64,000 nucleotides of DNA from Roseiflexus castenholzii DSM 13941 (GCF_000017805.1 NC_009767.1:930001-994000); one strand, 5' to 3'; shown: positions 36,821-46,704, counted from the stretch's first letter. Program-made: numbers and translations. The notes: a model not told the origin generated them from the sequence alone.

Positions 36821-39319
36821 CTACTGCAACCCCGTCACCAGTCCGGCATATTTCTCTGCCAGGACGCGCGCCTGCTCGTCGCTGCTGCCTTCGGCGATGA
36901 CGTGAAAGAACGGTCCGTCGGGATCGGGAAGAATCAGCACCCATTCGTCGCCGAGATCGATTTTCACCCCATCGACCTGATCGAGCTTACGGTCCTGATA
37001 CTGCTGGTTCAGAATGCGCATCACTTTGCCCTTGAATTCCCAGCGGCAGGGCACGCGCGCCTGGCTCATAAAGTAGTGCGGCAGATCCCGTACAATTTCA
37101 GACAGGCGGACCTGTTGAAGCGCCAGCAGTTCGACAATTTTCACGATGGCGAACATGCCATCGGCAATCGGGTAGAACGAGGGAAAAATCACGCTGCCGG
37201 CGCCATCCCCTAGCAAAAGCATATCGCGACTGGCTGCCGCCGTGCGCATGAGCGCGCCAAGGGTGGCGCGGGTGCGCACAATTCGTCCTCCATACTTGGC
37301 GGCAATCATCTCGAATGCGCGGGGCGCCGTGACCGGCACCGCAACCGTTCCCCCGCCATTGACTGCCAGCGCCAGCGCGGTGATGGCTGCGAGCGCCTGC
37401 ATCCCCGGTAGTCGTTTCCCGGTATCGTCAACCAGGAAGATTTTCTCCCCCCCTGCGTCGAGTCGCGCTCCCAGCGACGCTTCGAGAACCGGCGTAATCC
37501 GCGCCAGCCGTTCCATGCCCGCCTCGAATTGTTGCGGCGTCTGAAACAAAAGCTGTGCGTCGAGGTTGGCGTTCAGTTCGACCGCTTCGATGTGCAACCG
37601 CCGCAGAATGGCCGGGAGGAAATTCGACGTATTGGCGTTCGCATAGTCGATCACGACCTGAAAATTGCGGGCAATGCTGGCAAGTGCGTCAGGACGGAGC
37701 GCGCCGAGGAACATATCGGTGTAGATCTGATTGATATGCTCCACTTCGTTGATACGCCCGATTTCGTCAAGATAGACCCGCCGGTAATCTTCGCGAAAGA
37801 AGACCCCCTCGATTTTGCGCTCGGTGGCGGTATCGATATCGAGTCCGTCGGCATCGAAAAATTTGATGTCCACCACGCGACTGTCGAGCGGTGACAGGCG
37901 CACATGGACGCCGCCGGCGGCGTTGATTGCGCGGGTAATCACACGGGCAACCGGCAATGGCACGTCGTGGAGTTCGGCAACGTGCACGCCAGCCGAGGGC
38001 AACCCGGCGACCAATCCGCGTTTGATCATGCGCGGCGTATAGTGCGTGTCGCGGCTGGTCGTCACCACGGCGCCGCGCGGCAGCGTTGCGCCGAAGGCAG
38101 CGCCGAGCCGCGCACCGAACTCAGGGGTCAGGTCGATATTGACCAGTCCTGAAATCCCCGAACGCCCAAAGAGCACACGGCGCCCCTGCGATCCCCAGAT
38201 GATGCTGGAACTGATCGTCGCCCCTTCCTCGACTTCCTTGCTGGGCCAGATTTTGACGTTTGCGCCGATCACCGCGCCAGCATTGATGATCGTCTGATCG
38301 CCGACAACCGTGCCCTCAAAGAGGACGGCACGGCTTTTGATGTTGCACTGCCGCATCACGATGGCGCCGCGCAGTTCGGCGCGTTCACCGATGTACGAGT
38401 TGCGCCAGATGATCGAGCGGTCAATCGTTGCGCGGGTGTCGATGATGGTATAGTCGCGGATCGCCGACGGACCATGGATGATGGCGCCGCTCTTGATTTT
38501 GACGCCATGCCCCAGGAAGACCGGACCATGGAACTGCGCATCGGGCGCAATTTCGACATCCCCTTCGACCCACACCTCATCGAAGATGCGTTCACCGACA
38601 CGCGGCAGGTTGACCTTCCCCTGCATATAGTCGCGACTGGCGCGCATGTATTCTTCAATCGTGCCGATGTCGGTCCAGTACCCTTCGGCGACATAGCCGA
38701 CCGGCAGGTTTCCACTGCGCAGCATGCGCGGAAAGACGTCTTTCGACCAGTCGGTGAACGCGCCTTTTTCGATATAGCGGAAGATTTCAGGGGTGACGAC
38801 ATAGATGCCGGTATTGACCGTATCGGAAAAGACCTCGCCCCAGCTCGGTTTTTCGAGGAACTGACGCACATAGCCGCGTTCATCCACCACCACCACGCCG
38901 TAATCGAGCGGATTGGGAACGCGGGTCAGGGTGATCGTGGCGGTCGCGCCGTGGCTTTGATGAAACTCGATGATCTTCGTCAGATCGAAATCGGTGAGCG
39001 CGTCGCCGGAGATGACGAGAAACGGCTCGCGCAGGAAGCGTTCGGCATTCTTGACGCTGCCGGCTGTGCCCAGCGGTTGTTCTTCGAGTGAATATTCGAT
39101 ATGGACGCCATATGCCGATCCGTCGCCGAAGTGGTCCTGGATGACATTTGCCAGGTACTGAACCGTCACCACGATGTCGGTGATGCCGTGTCGTTTGAGC
39201 AACTCGATAATGTGCGCCATTACATGGCGATCAACAATGGGCACCATGGGTTTCGGGCGGTTGATCGTGAGAGGGCGCAGACGTGAACCCTCACCGCCAG
39301 CCATGACCACAGCCTTCAT
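36821..39319 (-). CDS. Mannose-1-phosphate guanylyltransferase/phosphomannomutase fusion
   Basis: An 832-residue fusion. Residues 1-230 are a nucleotidyltransferase (MKAVVMAGGEGSRLRPLT, RPKPMVPIVDR, VISGDALTDFD, GTIEEYMRA). A left-handed beta-helix follows (about 250-370), and from about 385 a phosphohexomutase-like part (FGARLGAAFGATLP). The usual phosphoserine motif TASHNP is replaced by VTTSRDTHYTP, and the metal loop DxDxDR is not obvious, as in related cyanobacterial and Chloroflexi fusions. It probably makes a GDP- or UDP-sugar for cell-surface glycans; mutase activity is uncertain. ATG 39319 gives the standard nucleotide-loop start. Confidence 0.88.
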   Translation of the reverse strand: MKAVVMAGGEGSRLRPLTINRPKPMVPIVDRHVMAHIIELLKRHGITDIVVTVQYLANVIQDHFGDGSAYGVHIEYSLEEQPLGTAGSVKNAERFLREPFLVISGDALTDFDLTKIIEFHQSHGATATITLTRVPNPLDYGVVVVDERGYVRQFLEKPSWGEVFSDTVNTGIYVVTPEIFRYIEKGAFTDWSKDVFPRMLRSGNLPVGYVAEGYWTDIGTIEEYMRASRDYMQGKVNLPRVGERIFDEVWVEGDVEIAPDAQFHGPVFLGHGVKIKSGAIIHGPSAIRDYTIIDTRATIDRSIIWRNSYIGERAELRGAIVMRQCNIKSRAVLFEGTVVGDQTIINAGAVIGANVKIWPSKEVEEGATISSSIIWGSQGRRVLFGRSGISGLVNIDLTPEFGARLGAAFGATLPRGAVVTTSRDTHYTPRMIKRGLVAGLPSAGVHVAELHDVPLPVARVITRAINAAGGVHVRLSPLDSRVVDIKFFDADGLDIDTATERKIEGVFFREDYRRVYLDEIGRINEVEHINQIYTDMFLGALRPDALASIARNFQVVIDYANANTSNFLPAILRRLHIEAVELNANLDAQLLFQTPQQFEAGMERLARITPVLEASLGARLDAGGEKIFLVDDTGKRLPGMQALAAITALALAVNGGGTVAVPVTAPRAFEMIAAKYGGRIVRTRATLGALMRTAAASRDMLLLGDGAGSVIFPSFYPIADGMFAIVKIVELLALQQVRLSEIVRDLPHYFMSQARVPCRWEFKGKVMRILNQQYQDRKLDQVDGVKIDLGDEWVLILPDPDGPFFHVIAEGSSDEQARVLAEKYAGLVTGLQ

Positions 39320-39579
39320 CGACTACCTCACCCACGATGTGTCGGTTTTGTGCATGGTTTCAGTATAGCACGAGGAGGCGGGGGTTCGGGGTTGTGAGAA
39401 CTGAGAACCGGGGACGACGGAGAGTCTCATCCGTGCACATCCGTTGCGATCTGTGTCGATGTTCTCTTGCTTACTCTGCGCCTGAGCAGAACCGAGAATC
39501 AGAAACCGGGCGCCGTTGGCGCATAAATGGTGCGCTCTGGCGTCCGGTTTCTGGCGCTGTTCCGACAGTATCGGACCGA

Positions 39580-39969
39580 TCACTCCTGGCTCTTCCGCAG
39601 TTCCTCAACGCGCGCAGCCAGTTGCGCGATCTTCTGGCTCAGTTCATCAATGTCGCGTTTGGATGGAATGTTCAGCCGGTTGAGAAACTCTTCCATGCCC
39701 TGCTCGACCCGGTCACTCACCTTCTCGACCTGCGGACGATTCGCCGTCAGACGGTTCTGCATTTCGTGCAGAAGTTTCTCCGCGTCCTTCTGGGCGAGTT
39801 CACCTCGTTCGACGAGTTTCTTGACGAACGCTTCGACCTCGTCGAAGGTCATGGCGACCGCGCCAAAACTGGCAAGCAGCAACCGGCGCATGCCATCGAT
39901 GATCCACTTATTGGCTCCCGGCGCACTCTCCTCGACTTCGGTGACTTTGACCTCGACTTCCTCGGTCAT
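39580..39969 (-). CDS. Phasin-like / PHA granule-associated (PF05597-like) protein
   Basis: A 129-residue helical protein. VDEVEAFVKKLVERGELAQKDAEKLL-type helices in the centre and an amphipathic C-terminus (AARVEELRKSQE) match the poly(hydroxyalkanoate) granule-associated family, several of which coat PHA granules and others of which have unrelated roles. ATG 39969 follows CAGCAGGAGGTCCCCT. A 30-codon longer reading is unsupported. No PHA synthase gene is in the window. Confidence 0.65.
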   Translation of the reverse strand: MTEEVEVKVTEVEESAPGANKWIIDGMRRLLLASFGAVAMTFDEVEAFVKKLVERGELAQKDAEKLLHEMQNRLTANRPQVEKVSDRVEQGMEEFLNRLNIPSKRDIDELSQKIAQLAARVEELRKSQE

Positions 39970-40253
39970 AGGGGACCTCCTGCTGCTACGATATGTACGG
40001 GAAGGAGCATCCTTCGATCCACCTTCATAACGCATTGCGTTATGACGCCAGTATAGCACGACGGTGGATAGAAGTCAAGCGTCCTCCTCGACACTATTGT
40101 ACACGACGTATCGGCGGTATGCTGCCGGGACGCTTTCTGCTTCCATCCCGTCGTTTGCCTGATGATCGCGTGCCCGAACTCCAACCGACTGCAAATCTCG
40201 TGTACTATAGGCGTTATGCAACGCTCATACCATGGAGAGGAACACACATTCTG

Positions 40254-41198
40254 ATGCAGCCTCATGCTCGTACTGGTTATGCCCTCAGCGCGCTTGCGGC
40301 GGTCGTCTGGGCCTCAACCGCGCCTGGTCTCTCGTACCTTATCACCCGGTACGCCATTCCTGGCCTCACCCTGGCGCTCTGGCGCGATCTGTTGATTGCG
40401 GTTGTCTGTGCTGGGGGACTTCTGGCCTTCCGTCCGGCGTTGCTGCGCATCGGCACGCGCGCCATTGTGCAACTGGCGCTGACCGGCATGATTTCGATTG
40501 GCATGTACCATGCTCTCTGGCTCTGGTCGGTGACGCTGAACGGCGCCGCTATTGCGGTGGTGCTCATTTATACCTATCCCGTCTTTGTGGCGCTTGGCGC
40601 GTGGCTGTTGTTTCGCGAACAGATCACGAAAGCGCACATAGTCGCCCTGGCGCTGGCGCTGGCGGGATGTGCGCTGGTTGTGCGCGCTTATGATCCTGCC
40701 ATTCTGCGGATCAGTTGGACTGGCGCGGTCATCGGGTTGCTGACCGCGTTGACCCATACAGTCTATGTGCTGATCGGTCAGCGCAATGCGCCATCGATCA
40801 GCCCCTGGACGACGCTGGCATACACAATGATCTTCGGTGCGCTGACGCTCGTCGCATTGGCGCTGGCAGCCGACTATCTTGCGCCGTCCACGCGCTCATA
40901 TCTGTGGTCAATCGAAGCACCGTCTGCCTGGGTGATTCTGGCAATGATCGCCGTTGGACCGACGCTTGGCGGCTATGCTCTGTTTACCCAATCGCTGCGC
41001 TACATTCCTGGGAAAGTTGCAGGACTGATCTCGGTAATCGAGGCGCCGGTCGCTGCGCTGATTGCTGTGACATTGCTCGGTGAGCGCCTCGAACTGTTGC
41101 AGGTGGTGGGCATAGTGCTGATCCTGGTGGCTGTCGTTCTGCCGCGTTTTGCGGCGCGGGTGCAGCAAACGGCGACCCTCGTCGCATCACGTGGGTGA
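40254..41198 (+). CDS. EamA family (DMT superfamily) transporter
   Basis: A 314-residue integral membrane protein with about ten hydrophobic segments in two EamA repeats (ALAAVVWASTAPGLSYLI first; ALTHTVYVLIGQ starts the second). PGKVAGLISVIEAPVAALIA and LLGERLELLQVVGIVLIL are typical of the C-terminal repeat. DMT permeases export amino acids or other small metabolites. ATG 40254 lies after GGAGAGGAACACACATTCTG; a reading from 39993 overlaps the phasin-like gene. The substrate is unknown. Confidence 0.85.
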   Translation: MQPHARTGYALSALAAVVWASTAPGLSYLITRYAIPGLTLALWRDLLIAVVCAGGLLAFRPALLRIGTRAIVQLALTGMISIGMYHALWLWSVTLNGAAIAVVLIYTYPVFVALGAWLLFREQITKAHIVALALALAGCALVVRAYDPAILRISWTGAVIGLLTALTHTVYVLIGQRNAPSISPWTTLAYTMIFGALTLVALALAADYLAPSTRSYLWSIEAPSAWVILAMIAVGPTLGGYALFTQSLRYIPGKVAGLISVIEAPVAALIAVTLLGERLELLQVVGIVLILVAVVLPRFAARVQQTATLVASRG

Positions 41199-41240
41199 AA
41201 AGTGTGATCATCAGCAATGCACGAACGCGCAGCGCAGAAG

Positions 41241-41652
41241 GGGCGGGTCTCTGACCCGCCCCCAGCGAAAAGGCGGGTCTCTGACCCGCCCCCAGCGAAA
41301 AGGCGGGTCTCTGCCCCGCCCCCAGCGAAAAGGCGGGTCTCTGCCCCGCCCCCAGCGAAAAGGCGGGTCTCTGCCCCGCCCCCAGCGAAGAGGCGGGTCT
41401 CTGCCCCGCCCCCAGCGAAGAGGCGGGTCTCTGCCCCGCCCCCAGCGGAGAGGCGGGTCTCTGCCCCGCCCCCAGCGAAGAGGCGGGTCTCTGCCCCGCC
41501 CCCAGCGAAGAGGCGGGTCTCTGCCCCGCCCCCAGCGGAGAGGCGGGTCTCTGACCCGCCCCCAGCGAAGAGGCGGGTCTCTGCCCCGCCCCCAGCGAAG
41601 AGGCGGGTCTCTGACCCGCCCCCAGCGAAGAGGCGGGTCTCTGCCCCGCCCC
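41241..41652 (+). repeat. 30-bp hairpin minisatellite, 13 full units plus a partial
   Basis: Thirteen exact-length 30-bp units (41241-41630) and a 22-bp remnant. The consensus begins AGGCGGGTCTCTGACCCGCC. Only three positions vary after the first unit (gac/gcc, GAA/GGA, final A/G), so copies are nearly identical. The GACCCGCC version folds to GGCGGGTC-TCT-GACCCGCC, an 8-bp stem. Units 5-7 and 8-10 are identical, indicating 90-bp higher-order duplication. It lies between convergent EamA and GGDEF genes. Open readings across it on both strands are a by-product of the period being divisible by 3. Confidence 0.97.
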
Positions 41653-41720
41653 GCCCCCCGGGCGCAGCAGCGTGGGTACGCGGATGAGAGCGTGGCAGAT
41701 GGGCATGTGGCAGGTAACCT

Positions 41721-43763
41721 CTAACCCTTAGACTCTTTTGCAGAATACGACCAGACCCGCACACTGTTGCGTCCACTGCGCTTGGCGAGGTACAGCGCCC
41801 GATCGGCGCGATCAATGATGGCATCGAGCGTTGTCTGATCGTCTGGATGACATACCGCCACCCCAATGCTGATCGTCAAGGAAATTGATCCCTGAGCAGT
41901 CGCAAACGGGGTATTCTCGACAGCAGTGCGCAGACGCTCCGCAATATGTTCCGCCGCGTCAATATCGGTATCGGGGAGCGCCACAGCGAATTCTTCGCCG
42001 CCGTAGCGCCCAATAATATCGATGCCTCGCAATTGATTGCGGCAGCGTTCCGCCAGGTCGCGCAGCGCCTGATCGCCGACCGCGTGCCCGTAGGTGTCGT
42101 TGACCGACTTGAAGTGATCGATATCAAACATCAGCACCGCCAGCGGACGCAAGGTGCGCTGACTGCGCAAAAACTCGCGCCTGGCGTTCTCGAAGAAAGA
42201 GCGTCGGTTCCACACACCGGTCAGTTCGTCGATCGTTGCATGGCGGCGCGCATCGGCGAAGAGGCGCGCATTGTCGATGGCAATCGCCGCGGTTGCACCG
42301 AGGAGTTCGAGGGCGCTGCGGTCGGCGTCGGTGTAGGTATATGGTTGCGACGCGCGAACGAGGATGGCGCCGATGACCCGTCCGCCACGGCGCATTACAG
42401 CAACGAGGACGCTGCTTCCACACTCAGTGTTATCACACCGTAGCGACTCTTCCTTCTCAATGGCGCGATGTGCAAGATTGGCGCATGCCTTGCTGTATGC
42501 GCGGCCGACACAGTAGATTACACCTGGAGGCGCCTGTTCGCCGCTCTTGAGCGCAACCAGAAACCCATCACAGGTGACCAGAGACATCGTGGCGCGATAG
42601 ATCTCATCATAGATCTGATTCAGATCGAGGAGCGCACCGAGTCGTTGACTCGCTTCGTAGAGACGAGTGCGCATATCTGCTTCGCGCCGTGCCGCCTCGA
42701 ACAGGCGGGCATTCTCGATAGCAATAGCAGCGGTGGTCGCCAGTTGATCGAGCATTTCAAGATCAGTGGCGGAACAAATGTGCGAAGCGCGTGTGCGCGC
42801 CGACATGACCCCTAGCGTTTGTCCGCCGCGACGCATGACAATCAGCAAGCGTGTATTCTGACCGCCGCCTGCCACGCACAGCGACTGTCCACCGGCGAGG
42901 ACCTGCGCAACGGCTTCGTCTACGATATGCTCCGCTGGGTCATGCGCATCAGCATCACAGTACACAACGTCCAACCGGTTGCTTCCCGAATCGATCAGCA
43001 TCAGCGCAAATGATTCACAAGGTATGAGCGTGGTAATAGCCTGATGGATCGTGCGATACAGGTGCGGCAAGTCGAGGGTTGCCCCGATCTGTTGACTGGC
43101 ATACAACAGCGCAATGCGCCGCTCCGCTTCCTGGACGGCGGTCTGATACCGTTGGATTCGATCAATGGTCAGACCGATCTGCCGTCCAACAACGGTCAGG
43201 ATGTTGAGATCGTGAGCGGTGAATGGATCGTCGCGCCCAATGCGATAGACAGCGAGGACACCGACCGGTTGCTCATCGACTGCGACCGGTGTCCCGATGA
43301 CAGCGCGAACGTCGTGCGCCACAAGCGACTGGAGGGCGCGCTCGTGATGATGATATCCATTGATCAGCACAGGGAGCTGATGTTCGATGATCTGCCAGGA
43401 AAGGTTGGCGCCGCGCGGAACTTTTGTGGCAAGCAACGATTCGGGAACTCCCAACGTATAACAAAATTCCAGCGTCTCGGTATCGCGCCTGATCAGTGGG
43501 AGCGCCACTGCGTCGGCTTCGACCAGTTCGGCGACCATGCGTAGCACATTGGGCATGACGCTGTGAATATCGTGCGCACTGTGAAGGATCTGCGTCAGCG
43601 CATTGAGCTGCCTTTCGCGTTTGAGGGTATGCTCGATTGAAAGGTGATCAAACCCATCGCCTTCCTCGGCGCTCACACGGGCATGCGGAGAATGATTCAC
43701 GGCTCGTGCGTGAAGAAACGCATCGGCGTGGGGCCGTGTCTCGCTGTGACCTGCCTGGGTCAT
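41721..43763 (-). CDS. GAF-GAF-GAF-GGDEF diguanylate cyclase
   Basis: A 680-residue cytosolic signalling protein. Three GAF-type sensor domains lie at about 55-205, 215-365 and 375-510 (each with a closing block such as LLGATAAIAIDNARLFADA). The GGDEF domain follows: TIDELTGVWNRRSFFENA, IDHFKSVNDTYGHAVGDQAL and the active loop GRYGGEEFAVAL, i.e. GGEEF, so it should make c-di-GMP. No obvious inhibitory RxxD motif was seen. ATG 43763 is preferred over TTG 43769. It has no EAL partner nearby. Divergent from the MFS gene. Confidence 0.92.
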   Translation of the reverse strand: MTQAGHSETRPHADAFLHARAVNHSPHARVSAEEGDGFDHLSIEHTLKRERQLNALTQILHSAHDIHSVMPNVLRMVAELVEADAVALPLIRRDTETLEFCYTLGVPESLLATKVPRGANLSWQIIEHQLPVLINGYHHHERALQSLVAHDVRAVIGTPVAVDEQPVGVLAVYRIGRDDPFTAHDLNILTVVGRQIGLTIDRIQRYQTAVQEAERRIALLYASQQIGATLDLPHLYRTIHQAITTLIPCESFALMLIDSGSNRLDVVYCDADAHDPAEHIVDEAVAQVLAGGQSLCVAGGGQNTRLLIVMRRGGQTLGVMSARTRASHICSATDLEMLDQLATTAAIAIENARLFEAARREADMRTRLYEASQRLGALLDLNQIYDEIYRATMSLVTCDGFLVALKSGEQAPPGVIYCVGRAYSKACANLAHRAIEKEESLRCDNTECGSSVLVAVMRRGGRVIGAILVRASQPYTYTDADRSALELLGATAAIAIDNARLFADARRHATIDELTGVWNRRSFFENARREFLRSQRTLRPLAVLMFDIDHFKSVNDTYGHAVGDQALRDLAERCRNQLRGIDIIGRYGGEEFAVALPDTDIDAAEHIAERLRTAVENTPFATAQGSISLTISIGVAVCHPDDQTTLDAIIDRADRALYLAKRSGRNSVRVWSYSAKESKG

Positions 43764-43899
43764 GATCAAGGACTCTCACTATCCTCTTGATAGGTTCTGG
43801 TGACAAAAAACCCGGTGTGTTTACTGCCTATGACATTACATGCTACTATGCTCAGCAGCGCCCGTCCATAGCCATTGGTATAGTCAGGATGACGAGTTG

Positions 43900-45126
43900 A
43901 TGACAGACGCACAGATTTCGGTGACGCTTTCTCCGGTGCAACGGCGCCACGGCGCGATGGTGATGCTCGTCATCACATTTCTGATGTGGGGTGGATTCTT
44001 CATGGTCATTCCCCTTCTGTCCCTACGGTATGTTGATGATCTGGGATGGTCGGCGGGCGCCGTGGGGTTGGTGCTGGCGATCCGGCAGTTGACGCAACAG
44101 GGGTTGACCGTCTTTGGTGGTGCGCTGGCAGATCGGTTCGGTGCGAAGGAGTTAATCGTCGTCGGGATGCTCATTCGTGCAATAAGTTTCAGCGCGATGG
44201 CGGTTGCGACGACGTATCCCTTCCTGATGATCAGCGCCATTCTGGCGGCGCTTGGCGGCGCCTTGTTCGATTCGCCTTCGTCGGCGGCGATGGTGGCGCT
44301 GACGCGCCCCGAAGAGCGCAATCGCTACTTTGCCGTGTTGGGCATTGTGCGCGGGCTGGGAATGTCGCTCGGTCCGCTGGTGGGCGCAGCGCTTTTGCGG
44401 GTTGATTTTGCCTTTGTTGCGCTTGCGGCTGGCGGGTGTTTCTTTGTTGCTTCTGGAATCACCTTCCTGTTGTTGCCGCCGGTGCGGGTTGCCGCCGAGC
44501 GCAGCGAGTTGCTGGCGGGCATTCTGATGGCGCTGCGCGACCGACGATTCATGGCGTTCAACGTTCTGTTGATGGGATACTGGTTTATGTGGGTGCAGTT
44601 GACCATCTCGCTCCCTCTGGCAGCGCGGGCGCTGGCGGGAACTTCCGATGCGGTCAGCTGGCTCTATGCGCTGAATGCGGGTATGAGCGTGCTTTTGCAG
44701 TATCCGGTTGTGCGCCTGGCGGAACGCTGGTTGCGCCCGCTTCCCGTGCTGATGTTTGGCATCGTGTTGATGGCGCTAGGGTTAGGAAGTGTTGTGTTTG
44801 CCGGCGCCATTGGCGCGCTGCTGGTGAGTGTGGCGCTCTTCTCGTTCGGCGCGCTGCTGGCGGCGCCTGGACAACAGACGGTTGCCGCCGATCTGGCGAA
44901 CCCGGCAGCGCTCGGATCGTACTTCGGCGTCAGTGCGCTGGCGCTGGCGCTTGGTGGCGGCATCGGCAATTATGCGGGAGGGGCGCTCTATAGTTTGGGC
45001 CACGACATCAACTTCCCTGCGCTACCCTGGCTGGTTTGCCTGGGAGTGGGCATCGGTTCGGCAGCCGGGCTTGCGGCGCTCGACCGGCGCCTTGTACGGC
45101 GGGCAGAGTCAGGGGTTAGGGGTTAG
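43900..45126 (+). CDS. Major facilitator superfamily transporter
   Basis: A 408-residue membrane protein with about 12 segments. The first inter-helix loop GGALADRFGAKELIVVGML is the MFS DRxGxR-type motif, in the short-chain drug-efflux-like class. The second half begins with RRFMAFNVLLMGYWFMWVQ. ATG 43900 lies after GACGAGTTG, with a weak leader. The substrate is not determined. The start of the upstream region (43764-43899) contains a CATTGGTATAG remnant of the MITE end. Confidence 0.85.
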   Translation: MTDAQISVTLSPVQRRHGAMVMLVITFLMWGGFFMVIPLLSLRYVDDLGWSAGAVGLVLAIRQLTQQGLTVFGGALADRFGAKELIVVGMLIRAISFSAMAVATTYPFLMISAILAALGGALFDSPSSAAMVALTRPEERNRYFAVLGIVRGLGMSLGPLVGAALLRVDFAFVALAAGGCFFVASGITFLLLPPVRVAAERSELLAGILMALRDRRFMAFNVLLMGYWFMWVQLTISLPLAARALAGTSDAVSWLYALNAGMSVLLQYPVVRLAERWLRPLPVLMFGIVLMALGLGSVVFAGAIGALLVSVALFSFGALLAAPGQQTVAADLANPAALGSYFGVSALALALGGGIGNYAGGALYSLGHDINFPALPWLVCLGVGIGSAAGLAALDRRLVRRAESGVRG

Positions 45127-45245
45127 ACCGCTTGACTCAACCTTCGCCCTTGTAAACATTTCATTTTTGTTCGTCCGCGTATCCTTACACGTGCATTCAT
45201 CGATATCCATATGCTGGAAGATACCAGGCACAGCGTAGCGCCGAT

Positions 45246-46703
45246 GTGTCAGACTATCAATCAGAGCCTCTGGTCAGTCCAATCCGCCGCCGCAACTGGC
45301 GTGATATTGTGCGTTTTGCGCCCCTTACCGCTCACCCGCATATCGCGCTGGTCGTGTCGCGCCGTGGTCGGGTGATTTCGGTTATTCCGGCGAATGCACG
45401 GCGGGTGCTCTCGGATTATCTCGATTGGCCCTTCGAGTACCGCGAAGTGGATATGCGTGAGCGCCTGCTCGAACTCAATCTGCGCCTCGACTCGCAGGAT
45501 GCCGGGTATGCCTTCACGGTCGTGCTGCAACTGGTCTATCAGGTGGTGCGCCCTGAGCGCGTGGTGGTCGAACATATCGATGTGTTGCACGAGTTTGCGG
45601 AGGCGATCATTCAACGCGCGCGCGCGATTGCGCAGAAACTGGGCGAAAGGGGCGACGTGCACACTCCAGGCGCTGCCGAGCAGATCATTCGTACCGCCGT
45701 GCAACGCACGCTCTATCGGGTTGCTGCGCGCTTTGCGCCGTGTCAGGAACGAGAGGCTACCGCAGCAATGACCGATGAGTTATGGAACGATACAGTGCTC
45801 AAAGCCACGCTTGCTGCCAGCAATCTTGAACTGCTGCGTCCGGCGGTTCAGATTCAGGAGAGTCGGCGTGCCCTGCATCAATCTTCTCCGCATCTACTGT
45901 TTACCGACTCACAGGTCGCCGAATCATTGGCGTCAGAGGTGCAACAGGCAGACACGCAGCCGAAAGATGCGCTTCACAACGTCAAGCCATCAGATTTCGC
46001 GCGCGAGTCGCAGTCGGACGCTTCACCACACGCTCAGATGGTGAGCATGATGGGCGAAGATAAGGCGCGCGCTGCCTGGAACGGGAACGATATTCGCAGT
46101 GGTGCGTCTGTTTCGTCCTCCACGGTCTCGTCTCTCAGCCCGATCTGGGAAGATGAACAGAACGCTGCCGACGGCGCAGACGATGGACAGGCGGATATGT
46201 GGGCGACTTCGTCCAAAACTGTCGCTCTGGACACCGATACCGGCCTGCTGAGCAGTGAACGACCGGCTGCTGCGTCGCTTCCGTCAGACGGGACCCATTG
46301 GCGAGAGTCGCTCGAACCGGTCGAGCAATCAGAGATCGAGCAATCGCCGACGCGCTCAACGCCCTGCCTGCCTTCCAACGAATACTCGCGGCACGAAATC
46401 GTCGCGCGCTGGATCGAATTGTTGCGTGCCCAGGATGCGTGGGTGTTCCGATATGTTGTCCAGATGATTGTGGCGCACCCAGAAAAAACTGCGGCGGTCA
46501 TTGGTGATCTGACGACCGATCCAGTGCTCTGCGACCGCGCGACCGATCCGGATTGCTCGATGTTGCTGGCGGAAACGCTGAGGGGCATTCTGGATATGGA
46601 AAGCGCTGAGCGAGGGTCTCTCGCCGATGCTGAGCAACGTGCCGTTCTGTCAGAGGAAGAGCCGGACTGGATGGTTTTGCGCCGCGTTTTCGACGACCCG
46701 TGA
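45246..46703 (+). CDS. Uncharacterised protein with conserved N-terminal domain
   Basis: A 485-residue protein not assigned to a known family. The N-terminal 170 residues look globular (HIALVVSRRGRVISVIPANARRV, VVLQLVYQVVRPERVVVEHI, then a helical segment LHEFAEAIIQRARAIAQKL); the pattern faintly recalls SPFH/band-7 domains but this is weak. Residues 210-370 are low-complexity, Ser/Asp/Gln-rich, and 375-485 are again ordered and acidic. There is no signal peptide or membrane segment. The GTG 45246 start is the first that keeps the ordered part. It precedes the SH3b pseudogene by 1 nt, so they were an operon. Confidence 0.6.
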   Translation: MSDYQSEPLVSPIRRRNWRDIVRFAPLTAHPHIALVVSRRGRVISVIPANARRVLSDYLDWPFEYREVDMRERLLELNLRLDSQDAGYAFTVVLQLVYQVVRPERVVVEHIDVLHEFAEAIIQRARAIAQKLGERGDVHTPGAAEQIIRTAVQRTLYRVAARFAPCQEREATAAMTDELWNDTVLKATLAASNLELLRPAVQIQESRRALHQSSPHLLFTDSQVAESLASEVQQADTQPKDALHNVKPSDFARESQSDASPHAQMVSMMGEDKARAAWNGNDIRSGASVSSSTVSSLSPIWEDEQNAADGADDGQADMWATSSKTVALDTDTGLLSSERPAAASLPSDGTHWRESLEPVEQSEIEQSPTRSTPCLPSNEYSRHEIVARWIELLRAQDAWVFRYVVQMIVAHPEKTAAVIGDLTTDPVLCDRATDPDCSMLLAETLRGILDMESAERGSLADAEQRAVLSEEEPDWMVLRRVFDDP

Positions 46704-46704
46704 G

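Noticed and set aside
41000..41866. ORFs of 156-288 codons across the 30-bp minisatellite
   Set aside because: The 30-bp period is a multiple of 3, so any frame without a stop in one unit stays open; there is no start signal, and they overlap the EamA and GGDEF genes.
43870..43882. Possible further MITE copy before the MFS gene
   Set aside because: Only about ten bases (CATTGGTATAG) match one end; too short to count as a copy.
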